From Mucor racemosus (lineage: Eukaryota; Mucoromycota; Mucoromycetes; Mucorales; Mucoraceae): a stretch of 64,000 nt of DNA. The stretch covers positions 248,001 through 312,000 of the forward strand of contig JAPEHQ010000015.1 in assembly GCA_027405735.1 (NCBI GenBank), read 5' to 3'. Within the stretch, counting starts at the first letter, position 1, and each line of letters starts with the position of its first letter. Under the pieces are notes generated by a model that made no database searches, was not told the DNA's origin, and worked only from the letters and a program-made list of their open reading frames with translations. Below are positions 23,128-35,500 of this stretch, one piece after another. The position numbers and the translations under genes are program-made.

Positions 23128-24629
23128 ATGAAATTCTGCATCAAATTAATTGGAATTATAGCTGCCTATGGTGCCACTGTTTGGGCATTTGAGGCTATAG
23201 ATATCAATGATTGTCCTCAGTTACCCTCTCGACCCAGACCTACTAGTGTGCATGATTTAAGAGTCGATGATATAGAAGTAATTGCTGCCTTGGGTGATAG
23301 GTAATCTTTTAAACGACCGTATTTAAAATGTTGATTTTTAACCAAATTTATTAGTGTTACAGCTGGTATGCTTGCTAAAAATATCAATTCATCTTATGTT
23401 TCAATGAATGATTTCATTGAATACAGAGGTGTCAGTTGGACAATGGGTGGTGTATGTTTGAGTAATTGAAATATGAATCAACCCTTATATTAACTCAATA
23501 AATTTTTAGGATTCGGATGCTCCATCTGTTGCCAAGTATGTCAAACATTTTCGGCCTGATTTATACGGTGCTTCTGTTGGTCAGAAACCAGCTAGATTAT
23601 GTCCAGGTAAACTAAGATGGACCCCCTTTATATTTGTCAGTAAAATCAACCGTTATTAACTTGACATTCATAGATACATTCTTTTGTCTTGATGCTGAAC
23701 ATACGTAGGATCTCTTTGAATATTTATAATGATAGGTGAAGCTAATTTATTTATAGGCCCGAGATCGACGTTTTAAATGCAGCACAATCAGGGGCAACAA
23801 GTAAAGAATTACCAGAGCAGGTTGACTATTTAATAGAGAGCATAGGTAAAAATACCAAACTAGCCAATAAATGGAAAATGGTAAACGTGTTTATTGGATT
23901 TAATGATGCATCTGTTTCTTGTTTACCTGGAAAAAATGCATCTGAGTTCAAGGCTAATGTAAAGGGCGCTTTGGAACACTTGGTTGAAAATGTAGATTAT
24001 GCATTCATCAACCTTAGTAAGTGATGGTTATTATGATTGTCAAATGGCATCAACTAACTCTAAAAAAAAGTTGGCATTATGCATTACAACGATTTAGTTT
24101 ACTTAGCAGACACAGAACCTACGTACAAAAAAAGGTTCCAAGATAATTCAATCAATTTACTTGATTATGAATGTTATTGTTGTAAGCAACCTGGTGCTGG
24201 TACTTCTTTTATTGGAGATCGTGTTTCAGAGTATAACCAAGTACTTGGCCGTATTGCTAAAGAAGTAAGTGGTACATTTATTTCAGATTTGGTTGCTCCG
24301 ATTATGGGTAAACCAGTAAAGAATATTGCTGTGGTGTACCAACCTATGAATACAATTATTCCAACTGTGCCATACAATGCATTAAGGTTTGTTTATTTTA
24401 AATTTTGTTTCAATAGTATATATTTTGACGCTAATGTATTTACACATTTAGTAATGTTGATGGGTATCACCCAAATGTTATTGGTTACAGTTACTTGTCA
24501 AGAGAACTATGGAATCAAATGTTTTTAGCACAAAATGAGAAAGTACAATCCAGCTCATTTGATGCGTCGACACCTTTGTATTGCCCTACTGCCGATGATA
24601 GATTACGAACATATCAAACAATTTTGTAA
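23128..24629 (+). CDS. Secreted GDSL lipase, phospholipase B1-like
   Basis: Seven exons (23128-23300, 23355-23451, 23510-23606, 23674-23704, 23757-24016, 24071-24386, 24452-24629) give 383 residues. An N-terminal signal peptide (about residues 1-20, MKFCIKLIGIIAAYGATVWA) directs it to the secretory pathway. The catalytic Ser block is ALGDSVTAG, assembled across the first intron; the oxyanion-hole block reads VFIGFND and the catalytic Asp-His block NVDGYHPN is near the end. DFIEYRGVSWTMGGD and the overall order match animal phospholipase B1/AdPLB-type repeats, which hydrolyse phospholipid acyl esters. It is a single-repeat version with no C-terminal membrane anchor. The exact substrate is inferred from family. 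Confidence 0.9.
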
Positions 24630-25137
24630 AAATAATAAAAATACTGGTATATCATACATGCAATATATACATAATCATATATTTTAGGTATAAATTCATT
24701 ATTTGTCCTCTAAGTTTTATCATTTCTACTAGAAAAAATACTTATTTTTATTGTGAACATAAAGGTTTTTAAGTACATAATACACTGTATTACAGGTTTT
24801 ACCTTCCTACCTAGCTTCATGCCTTTTTAGCTTTCAAAAAAGGCTGAGCAATACAGATAAAATTTGTAGTGGGCAAAGTACGAAACGTAAGAATGTAGCA
24901 GCAAAGGCTTGAGGATCATTTTAACATTTTCCAAAAAAAAAAAAAAAAAAAAAAAAATTAAAGCGCTCTTCCCACTAAGCATCACTTGTCTAGCAAAGAA
25001 TACCAAATATCAATTTTACAAACTACAAAAGCTAAATCAGCATCTCTGAAATTAACCATCAACAACCAACAACAGCTTTCGAGCGAAATCAGATTTCTTT
25101 TCTTAACCCTTTAACCCAAAAATATCGATTTAGAGCC
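24630..25137. other. Intergenic and LINE 5' leader
   Basis: Contains a pure A run of about 25 bp (24933-24957). The following stretch to 25137 probably belongs to the leader of the LINE remnant. Nothing else recognised. Confidence 0.4.
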
Positions 25138-25927
25138 ATGGCTCCTGCTAATAAAAGCATCTCTTTTTTAAAACAAACCGTAGTAGCAGTACTTTCTACA
25201 CCAATTACCAGTAAACATCGTTCTTCAACCCAAGAGAACAACCATATGGATAGAAATAATACCATGTTCTCCCAAATCTTGGAAGCTTTACAAGCAACCA
25301 CTTCCCAAATCGTTGCTCTTATTGATCGTATTTCCAACATTGAGACGCAACAAGCTTTGTCCCTCTTCATTTCTGACAAATTAAATAACATCCTTCAACG
25401 TTCTGACTACTTGGAAAAGGAAACCCGCCTTATTGATTCACAATGACTATCGAAACACTGCCCTTGATATTTTAAAGCAAAATGATCTCGTACCTCTCAA
25501 CAATTTCAATTCCCGCAACCCGGATTACATACCGGACCGTAAATTTAAGAACGTCTCACATGTAAACGATCAAAGCATTTGCATGATATTTGTGGCAAAC
25601 AGATCCAACGTACCAGTGATTTTCTCAAACCTCATGTTGAATTGGCAGTTGCTTATGATTTCTATCATAAAGATCTTATAAATAAAACATATATTAATGG
25701 TATTATTGGTCTTCATCGCTCCCAACTATCTCCTTCCAAACTTGATCATGATAATTTCAAGTTTCCTGACGCTAATACAGATATCAAGGACCTCCCAAAT
25801 GCCCGCAGCTGATGAAGATAAGTCTGAACCCTTCCCCAATAGCACCTCTACTGTCTTAGATTATTATATGTCTGGTGACGATACAAATACTTCAGCTGGA
25901 GAAGCAATTCCAGCAATGTCCCAATAA
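25138..25927 (+). pseudogene. LINE ORF1 remnant, frameshifted
   Basis: Starts MAPANKSISFLKQ and runs for 102 codons with a short heptad-like segment (FSQILEALQATTSQIVALID), then continues in other frames: ALDILKQNDLVPLNN, LKPHVELAVAYDFYHKDLIN, and finally an acidic tail STSTVLDYYMSGDD. At least two frameshifts separate these pieces, so no single product is possible. Identification as ORF1 of a non-LTR retrotransposon rests mainly on the endonuclease fragment that follows at 26014; alone it would be unassigned. Confidence 0.5.
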
Positions 25928-26013
25928 AGATGTCGACCCTCTTGTCGGCATCTTTTGAACTCGCTCCAACAAACAATTGCTTTTAAAGAAAACATGCCGA
26001 CATACAAATAAGG

Positions 26014-26256
26014 TCTCTTAATTGTAAGAGTCTATTTAAACCTTCTAAAATCTCTACATCTCAAGACTTTTCTCGTTTCTTACGTACCTTCAATTTTGAC
26101 ATATTATGCCTACAAGAAACTCATGTTGATTTTTCCGAAATTCAAAAGATCAACACCAGACAACGACTTCATCATTTCCCACTTGACGTCTTTACTCAAA
26201 TATGTCGTCCTCGTCATTATTCCCGACATTCTCACTCATATACTGAAACTAACTAA
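26014..26256 (+). pseudogene. LINE endonuclease fragment
   Basis: An 81-codon open segment reads SLNCKSL at its start and FLRTFNFDILCLQETHVDF in the middle. The N-x-x-S-L start and ILCLQETH block are the first two conserved motifs of APE-type endonucleases in LINE ORF2 proteins; the Glu of QETH is the metal-binding residue. A stop follows, and no later endonuclease or reverse transcriptase motif was found, so only the 5' part of the element is present. Confidence 0.65.
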
Positions 26257-27146
26257 CATTTTCTTTTCTCTTATCCAAAAAAGATAACAGTAAGGACAAC
26301 AGCAATCGTAAATTACATTGTTCCAAATTCTGCTAGTTTTCTTTTTTATATTATCATGAAATTATCAAACTCAATTCACCCACCTCCTTTTATTTATTAT
26401 TATTTGCTTTCATTGACTTGATTTTGGGTTCCTAACATTTTGCAGCATATAAGCTCTTTGTCGATGTAATCTTCATTAGTTGCTATCTTGTATCTTTGGC
26501 AATTTCATTAGATCGGAAGCCTTCTTCCCGAACAAAGAACTTAACTTTTAAAGCCATTTATTTTTTGTTTGCATAATTTATTCACTTTTGCTATTCAGTT
26601 ACTTTTATTAATTAATTAATTAATTAATTAATTAACTACAAATTTTGTAATATGAAATGAAATGTTGTTAAACATGACACTAAATGCGCTCGTAAGGGCT
26701 ATAAATTTACGCCAGATTTAAAACCGTAAATATGATACTTGTACGAAATTCTCAGGCTATCACAATGTGGACAACTGGTAATAATACTTTCCTACTTGAT
26801 TTTTGATTGATATTTACTTAAAATAAACTTTACAGCTAGGTCAATCAAATGAGCTTCAAGCCTTACATAAAGAAGCAAAAAGTTACGAGACGTATAACCT
26901 CAATAATTTCTTGATCTTCAGTTGATCGCAATACTCATAAAACTTTTGAGTATTACTTTATTCATCAGGATTTTGTGAATCGATCAATGAAACGTAACAA
27001 CAGCAAGTTAGATTGTTACTTGGCAATATTGATGTTTCAGAGAAATGCTAAATTTTACGTTTTACTATGGAGAATGAGATAGGGGGTGTATAATTTAATT
27101 TTGTTTATTTACAGCAATATAAGAAATTTGAGTATAATATATGAAT
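26257..27146. other. Intergenic
   Basis: AT-rich; contains an ATTA tandem run (about 26605-26635). No gene or RNA gene seen. Confidence 0.5.
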
Positions 27147-27609
27147 TTACTCTTTGAAAGGTGAAGAAGCACCCATGTATGTGGAAATGACAGAAGCTGG
27201 AGTCTCAATTAATTTAGCTCTAATTGTTTCTCTGCCTAATTCTTTACTTGCGGCCCAACGATGACAACCGCCAAAAGCAAAATAATAATCTTGACCTTTA
27301 TGTTTGACATGATGAACATCCTAATTATAAGCAATGAATGGTTTTTTCATATAAATATACAATATAAGCATTTACAATAGGTGTTAATTCTTCTTCTCTT
27401 CCAGGAATCTGTAAAACTTCCTTCATATTTTCTACTTTTGATTTATCTAATTGTGATGGAATAGGTCGATTTATAGCAGACATTGGTACATCGTAAATCT
27501 ATTTATTTACATCAATATTTGTAAATACAAACACAAATTAGATACTAACCTCTTTAACCGAGTTTCCATGAATCGAAAAGTTATCGATTTCTTTATTATT
27601 GCCTGACAT
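27147..27609 (-). CDS. SRX1: Sulfiredoxin
   Basis: Three exons (27550-27609, 27376-27498, 27147-27320) encode 118 residues, typical for the family. Sulfiredoxin uses ATP to reduce cysteine sulfinic acid in over-oxidised 2-Cys peroxiredoxins, restoring peroxide defence in the cytosol. Diagnostic segments are PMSAINRPIPSQLDKSKVEN, ELTPIDVHHVKHKGQDYYF and the nucleotide-binding and catalytic motif FGGCHRW, whose Cys is residue 80. The tail STYMGASSPF matches the conserved YLGAS end. It is intact with standard introns and no targeting peptide. Confidence 0.95.
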
Positions 27610-27840
27610 TTTTCTTTTTATAATTTGTCTATACATTCAAAATAACAAATTTCATATTTCCGTGTGCCCCTTTTATATCTTTTTATTGCGTAATTTTCAC
27701 GTTTACAACAAAACTAAATTTTAAACATCAGGGCCAATTGGTAAAATATTATTAAGCATCTTGCACGTTTTTATTGGGTAAATTCCAGGATTTGACTTTT
27801 ATCGATTAGCTTTTGTCATGCTAAAACATGCCACACCTAC

Positions 27841-29095
27841 AGTATAAGATTATTAGCCGTTCGATTTCGCTACGCTCAATTACGGCGTCGCCCGGTGGGC
27901 TCGCTTTTGCAGCTTTTTTAATGAATGTATCATGACTGGCAGCTCTATCTCGTTACGCTGGATTACTGTCTCTCTAGTCGAAAAACGTATGTTTTTATAA
28001 CAAATATGAATGAGGTTTATAAGCATCTAATCTTTGATTGGCCTGCCCCCATTTCTTTTTTAAAAAAAAACCATCTTTTATAGCATATTATTGGAAAGCA
28101 TCTGCTGCCCCTCCTCTTTACTCATTTGAACATGCAGACGATTATGTGTGTAATGTAAAATGGTCTCCTACATATCATTCCTTGTTTGATACTGTAGATG
28201 GAACTGACCAATTTAATATACGGAATTTTATAGTAATAAACTTGAATCGAATGAGTATAACGTCGTAGATTCTTGAAAAAATTCTCAAATATCGTAAAAA
28301 GTCTTATTTTTAAAACTTACAGGGCTTATAAGCGGAATATTAATTTTGAAAATTATTTTTGTCCAGATCATCAATTTTGACATTTCTCAATTTTTTTTTC
28401 TGATTTTGCAAATCTAGAGTTAATTATACTACCAATTATAAAAACAAAAAATATACACATATACTGAATTTAGCGCGCTATTTTCCCAAAAAAAATAAGA
28501 AACGTTTTTATTGCAAAATATTACATGAAAATCCTTTAACCAAAAAACCGTTTTTGGGCCAAAAGTACAAAGTTTCATTACTTAACGTTTAATATTAAGC
28601 TTTTATAAAATGTGTATTAGCTATGGTTACAATTTTCTCTCACAATGTAGTATATTTAAACGCTGAGTTTGGTATCAAAATTTGATTTTTCTGTTTTTTG
28701 ATCAAAATCATGAGTGTTGGTAAGGATAGAATGAGCCCGAAAATGTCCGCTACAAAATCTGAATTTTCAGACCATACGTGGTCAAATATAAGAAAAGTCG
28801 AAAAAAGAAAAAACTTTTTTTGATATATCATAGTATAAGAGACTTAGCCGCTCAATCTCGCTACGCTCAATTACGGTGTTGCCCTGTAGGCAAGATTTTT
28901 CAATTTTTTTAATGAATGTATGATATAATAGACAGTTTTTCTAGTAGAAAAATGTAGGTTTATGTAGATTTATGAACATCCATTATTCAACACAAAGAAA
29001 ACTCATTGAGGGTTTTGATGTTTTGATGTTTTGATGTTTTGATCGGCCTTCTCCCTCTTTTTAAAAAATAACCATTTGTAGTATATATATAAAGG
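27841..29095 (+). mobile_element. Diverged copy of the dynein-fragment repeat, with terminal direct repeats
   Basis: Two related segments of about 250 bp (27841-28090 and 28840-29095) lie in the same orientation at the ends; both contain TTAGCCG, CGCTACGCTCAATTACGG and a TTTGAT[CT]GGCC block. Between them 28240-28830 matches 4325-4960 of the inverted-repeat arm. The layout resembles a small LTR-type (TRIM-like) element or a tandem duplication. The right-hand segment also carries a GATGTTTT tandem tract (29011-29044). No duplication of target bases was identified. Confidence 0.55.
28098..28230 (+). pseudogene. Dynein intermediate chain fragment, second locus
   Basis: Reads PPLYSFEHADDYVCNVKWSP, then TYHSLFDTVDGTDQFNI, which matches the LYSF.....YV.DV.WSP..P.LFA.VDG segment of cytoplasmic dynein intermediate chain. 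It is the piece immediately upstream of the fragment at 4032-4224, overlapping it at DTVDGT.QFN. It runs straight into repeat sequence, so it is a captured and truncated segment, not a gene. Confidence 0.7.
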
Positions 29096-29995
29096 ATATA
29101 TATTTCAATATGGCATGAGTATAGGCCACTAGGGTGGGCACATTTAGACTTTGGTATATCAATATATGAACAGACTCAGAATCGATGCTTACATATAGTT
29201 ATCAAAAAAATCTTGAGACGTATGCTTTTATAATGATCACTCCATTCAAGATGTTGCAAAAAAATTCATTTATTTATAGCTAGATTTAGTCCTTTAAAAG
29301 CAGTTTTTTATTTGAATTATTAACACAAATAGTAATTTTTCGATAAACAAAAATAGGAACCAAAGGGTAACATAATAATTGCATTCATATTATATCACAT
29401 CCTAGATCTCTATAATAACCTATTATTAATAGATTTATAAACTACCGAACAAGTGAAACTTTGGACTTCATTTAAGTGTATTTTTTGATAGAAATCAAGT
29501 CTCCAAACGTCAAAGGATACACACACACACACACACATATATTTCGTGTATGATATCATATTTATGCTTTCTATCATCCAATCAGACTACATGTTACAAA
29601 CATCGAATTCAATTTGTTTAGAAACATATACACAACTCGCAACAATCATATTTAATGAATAAAGTGGGCGTTTTTCATATGATATATGATACTGGAAATA
29701 GGAGCAACAGGTTGTTGATCTTTCGGTTGTTTTCCGATGTTAGTTTAATAGGAGGAGAACAATAAACAGTAGTACAATTGAATACATGAAACAGCGAAAG
29801 ATGCCGTGTCTATAATGTCACAAATGAGCCCCTTTCCCTTTTCCAACAGAATATTATACAATCATTAAACGATAATATTGTAGTAAATTGTCTCCTTGAA
29901 AAAAAAGATGATTTGATTTCATATATAAATGTGTATATATAAACATATCGAATGTTTCTTTTTTTTTCTTTTTATTTTTCGTTTTACTCTCAAAA
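29096..29995. other. Intergenic upstream of the reticulon gene
   Basis: Contains an AC dinucleotide run (about 29519-29538) and a T/C-rich stretch just before the reticulon start (29956-29990) that is probably part of the core promoter or 5' leader. No gene seen. Confidence 0.5.
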
Positions 29996-31221
29996 ATGAT
30001 TCAAAGCTTGCAACAACAACAACAAAATCATAACTTTGATTTAAACAGCAAAAATACTGTTACAATAGGACTCCGTAAGAATGTAGCCCGTAAGTGATTT
30101 GTGCCAATAAAATTAAAATGTGGTACTCAAATTTCCCGCATGATATAATAGTTCCATCACCACAATTATCGCAAGATGATTTGGTCCGTGAATTAGGTAT
30201 CATAGACAAGCATGAGATTAGCCCAACTACGTCTACTGGTTTATTGTCACCTTCTGTGTGTGAATCACCCAAACATCAAACAGCTGATGAAATGGAAGAA
30301 ATTGATGTAATAGAAGAAGAATCAGAAGAAAACATAAATGGTAATAGAAACATGTCAAACAAGATTGTTTCAGTTATTAACAAATTGTTAGATATTGCAC
30401 TATTAATGTACATGGAATTCATGGATCTCGTCTATTGGGAAATTCCAGGTCGTAGTGGCATAATTCTTGCAGGTGTTCTCTCGAGTCTCATTTTAACTCG
30501 TTACTATTCATTGCTATATTTATTCGCTGCATCTCTTACAATTTTGACTGGATTTAATTTGATTTTTGTCAATGCTTATAATTTGATTCGAACTGTATGG
30601 ACAGGATTACCGGCTGAAGAATTCCTTCATCCTTATCAGTAAGTATGTTTAGAATCATTTAAGATTAACAAAAATAACCAAACAAACATTAGCATCCATA
30701 TTCGCCACCAACGCTCAAATTTAATACCACGCGATATCATTGAATACTATGTTCACAAATCAATGGATATTTTAGAATTGATTGCACAAAAAACAGCCAA
30801 GATTGTGTTTGTAGAGGATACAAAGACAACCGGTTTAGCTTGTTTGGCATCAGCCGTTATTTATTTCTTGACTAGCCTTATTCCAACCAAGGTTTTCTTT
30901 GGTCTCCTTGTATTGGCTTTATTCACTATACCTTATTACTATGAACAGCATCAAGATGTTGTAGATGAATACTTGCAATTAATTCAGGAAAAGTCTCAGG
31001 TTCTAATAGACAAGTACGGTACTGTAGCTCGTCAACACGCTACTGTTTATACCAAGCAAATCCTTGCCGTAAGCGTTAGTTTGGGTAGCGTTTTGCAGCA
31101 ACAAATCCAAAAAATCAAGCCTACGGTTGTTTCAAATGTTATTGATATCAGCCCTGCAACGAAAGCAGCAATAACATCCGCAAAAGATGGTTCTGCTGAC
31201 ACAAAAACGGAAAAGCAATAG
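29996..31221 (+). CDS. Reticulon-like ER membrane protein
   Basis: Three exons (29996-30089, 30152-30638, 30693-31221) give 369 residues. After a Gln-rich start (MIQSLQQQQQ) and an acidic Glu-rich linker comes a reticulon homology region: MDLVYWEIPGRSGI (about 120-133), a long hydrophobic hairpin (about 130-170), a polar loop containing HQRSNLIPRDIIEYYVHKS, then a second long hairpin (TGLACLASAVIYFLTSL to VLALFTIPYYYEQ, about 241-283). Reticulons wedge into the ER membrane and shape tubules. The C-terminal tail is longer than in minimal yeast reticulons and forms a likely amphipathic helix. The family assignment is strong from pattern; paralogue identity is unknown. Confidence 0.85.
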
Positions 31222-32584
31222 GTTAATGCCTATTCTTTTATTTTACATATTGGCTTTTTTATAAAAACAATCCTACCATATTTGTATTTAACCAACAAAA
31301 TAAAACCTTGATCTACCTCCTAATACTGAAAATATAGTTCAATAAAAAAAAAAACCAGTTGTAATTAGCTTTTTTTTAGGCGAAATGTTAAAAAAAGTCT
31401 TAAATTTAAGCTAAAAAACACACTAAAATTTTGGGCCAAAATCGTGACAATTTGTCCAGCTACCCCCCGTACTCGAGGACCTGAAATCAGAGTATTGATG
31501 ATTTCGGTCCCAAAATAGGTTTAAACATAGCACTTTATAATATCAAAATGTAGCTACAAATAAGGGCTATGATGCACAACTATTTTTTTTAAAATTATTT
31601 AATGAAAATTTTGAGTTTTGGGATAAATTCAAAATTTCAGTTTTTTAAGCGTGGACAAAATTTTTGATTATAAACTTTGCATAAAAACAGCATCATTAGA
31701 ACAAGAAAAAAATTCTGTTTTAGAAAAATACAATAAATCTTATCTTTAATATGCCATATTTGTTGAAGTTTAAGCAAATGTACTCAAACAAATTTTGTAA
31801 ACAAAAAAAAGCGAATCTTTTCTTCAAAATGCGATCAATGCTTTCCAACTCCGCGATCAATGTTTCGCAAGCCTTGAATCTTGCGAGTATAATATATTTT
31901 ACACATTAAACTTACAGGACAATCCATATGACAATGCAATGTTAGCATGCCATAGCTCCTACATAAATCTACTATATTATTATCTTTAATTCAATTGATA
32001 ACATTTATAATATAGATAAATTTAATTTAACACAGATAATTGTTCTTAAACTCACTTTCAATTTATGTAATTTGCTCAATCAAGTATACTACTGTAGTGA
32101 TCGGATCATTGAGATAAATGTATTGTGCATACTGAAGTAATGCCAGTATAGAATATAATCAAAGTGAGATAGTACAAGAAATTTGTATTGTAGTCGGCTT
32201 GAATTTCTTCGTTATTCATATTCAGTATTATACGTATCTTCTTTATAATCCAGGCTGAATTTACCTACATACATCGTCAAGTCAGCATACAGAATGTAAT
32301 GTATTTCAACTGGCTGTTAAAATGGCATATAGAATATGAAATCATTTATGATATATTAATTGAGCTCAGGATATAGCCCCATACATATTGTATATCAAAC
32401 GTTTACACCTTTTCTTTTTCTTTTTTCTCTCTCTCTTTCTAATCCTATTTACCACTTTTTCACAAATACGTTAATAAAGACGCATAAAATCAGGATATAC
32501 AAGTATTACAAGTATGCATGACACAAGTAGTGTTTGGTTTTAACATACGAGAACTAACATTTGTTCAATTATAATTTAAGTTAA
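31222..32584. other. 5' flank of the Fanzor-like ORF
   Basis: Nearly 1.4 kb with no host gene. The first part looks repeat-like (AT-rich with one short C-rich patch near 31461-31470). A polypyrimidine tract (about 32406-32440) lies about 150 bp before the next ORF. I looked for terminal inverted repeats matching the 3' flank of that ORF and found none I could support. Confidence 0.45.
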
Positions 32585-35500
32585 ATGTCCAGCATCCGTA
32601 AGAAGAAAGAACAGAGAGATGCTTTTGATGGCACTCAGACTAGTTACCCACCTCAATGGAACACTTCAAGCGGAAAGAAAAGAGAACATCCATCATCATC
32701 ATCCATTGCAGCTCCCATAATAAAAAGGCCAAGGACGTCTGGAGTTTCTTCTCAGAGACTGATGGATAGCTTCTATCAATCTATGCGTGATAATATTACA
32801 AATAAGGTTAAACCTATTATTGGTAAAGATAAAAAGCTGATAGAATTAAAGAAAACGATGTCTGAAGCGAAGAGGCTCCCTCCTGGAATCCTTAGCAATG
32901 CTGAGAAAATATGTAACTGTAATCAAGGTGAATTAAGAGATTATCTTGAACACCATACTCTTAAGCGAAACTTTGTACACTGGCAAGACTATGTGAAAGA
33001 AAATTTTGACAACATTGTATTATCTTTTTCATCAGAACCATCAAGTTCTTCAGGAAAAACATTACAGCAACCATCTCAAGCTGAATCTTCTAGCCTCATC
33101 CCTTCTCTTCGTCGAGAGCTCTCTGCAATGGATGTAGTATCTGAAGTATCTTCAATCTCTGGTGCTCCAACCGAAATGTCAGACATTTCCATTGAAAAAG
33201 AAGAAGAAAGCATGGAATATCGTACCTGTACAGTATCATTTAAAAGCATATTACGAAAAGATGTAAATCCACAGATTGCTGAAGCATTTCTACGCAAAGT
33301 AAATGCTGCATTATATAATGTATCTGATTATCTCATGGATATCCAACTGGTCGTTTTCACATTGATGCTCTCTATGAAATTATCGCAATTTGTGGTTGCT
33401 CAAAATGGAGATGTAGAATATAACAAGTGCCAAGGTTTCCCAATTGAAAGTATCCTTCCATCAGACTTTCGAATGAAATCTGACACCAAATTTTCTGCTC
33501 CTCCATTGTCATCAGACGCTGTCAAGTCTGAGTCCTTCCGCAAAAACTTGAAGCAACTCTTCCAAAGTCAACATATTGACTACCTCCATGTTACATTATT
33601 TGGAAAAAAGGGATCAAAAAGCACAAATCCTATATTTCATGCTTTGGCCGAAAGCAATCATCCATTGATATCGTCATTTTCTCAGGAAACTCCTCGACCT
33701 GCTAATGAATTGATGCAGGCAGCTTTGAACCTATATAAAGTCAACTTGAAGAATATGTGGTCCGGTAACAAGCTATTCAACAAGATATTGAATAAGGTGA
33801 TTGAAATCCTCCTCCGGATACATCTTGCTCCCAAACGCGAGAAAAAATATCAGGATTACATTGAATCAAAGTCAAAAGAAGATCATGAAAAAGATGATGT
33901 TTCAAAGCCTTCTCGAAATTCGTTCCACAACGTCATTCGATCAGAGAAGCACAAATTGAAAAAGTACCAGAGAAAGGCTCAAGGTAAAGGAGAAGATAAC
34001 AAGTGGTTTGTATTAGCTGAAAAAAGCCAACAGCGAATCAACAATATGCATAAAAGTTTCAGACGCCCTGACCGTGATAAACCTATTCAAGAAGAATCTA
34101 GGTCTGCCTCCAATGATAATATTGTCCCAATTGAAGAAATCATCCCATTTAATGAAGTTCTGGAGGAGGAAGAAATGGAGGAAGCAGAATCAGATGATCG
34201 TGATGTAACAAGACGACGAATTTTAACATTAAAAGCTGTTATAAAAGATCTTATGTTTAATCATTATGGTGAGACTATTACCGATAATCATTTTAAAGAG
34301 GAGGTTCCAGATATTACTCCTGCTGAAACTACAGTATGTTTAATGTTATCAAACACATTGCTTCCATATATACCAAACAAAGAAAATTATGGTCATATTG
34401 GATTTCAACTTCCATTCTTATTGTTAGCTAATGATGTGCTTCAATCAGTTGGATATAGTAAATTCGCAATGGACTTGTGCCCCACATCCTCCCATGCATC
34501 TTTGAGTGCTTTGCGATTAGATGCTCCATCAATTTATGCTTTATGCAGTCAGAAGAATGAAGGCGATCAGATGACCATTTTCGACTTTCAAGGTTATGTC
34601 ATTGATTCAGCTGTTAAAGCACGTACCTACAAAGATGCAGTATTCAACTCTTTTTTCGACATTCGTGCTATTAGTAATGCCTGTAAATCATATAAATTAA
34701 CTTTTGCTCATAATGTGATAATTTCACCTGGACTTAAATCTGCAAGAATCCTAGGAAATAGACCTATCAAAGACCAACCTACCAACACAAACACAAACAC
34801 AAACACAAACTTGATCGACATTGATTGGTACACTGTCAAAGATTTACAATCGAGAAGCAATCAAGAATTGAAATCTGACATTGCTGATATAGGACAACAG
34901 ATTCAGAATGTTTCTGCGCTATTAAAAGGGCGCAGCAGACAATTCAGACGAGACGATTTTTCTACAAGAATCAAAGATTTAAAAATTCAATGGAAGAATG
35001 ATCATAGTAAATATCAGGAAATCCAAAAATTGAAAGCAGATAGATTCAATGCTTTTAATGTTTTACAAGCGACGAAGCAACAGCTTACTGATCTTAGAAG
35101 TCAACAATATTATTCAAGAAAAGCCATTCAGCATCGCCATAAGAATATACCAAGTATTGCAAGGACTGAAGAAATTCATAATGAAGAGTCCCTTGGAGAT
35201 TTGATATTCTCAGGAACAGACAATGGTCTCAAATTTATGACTGAAACAGTTGCTATTGACATTAACAAGTATAAATACTGCTTAAATCTGCATAACAAAT
35301 ACTCTCCTCTTGCTTCTGATAATGACAACGATGATCTTGATGCAGCACCTGACGTTTTCCAGCCCCTTCCAGAATCGTACAAGATGTATGTCGAAGATAT
35401 TGATTTCGGGTCTGGTCAATTCAGAAAGAGAAAGCTGATGGAAAAAGACAAACAAAGCACAGAAGGCAGAGAAGTAAAGATGATTGAAACCAAACTGTCC

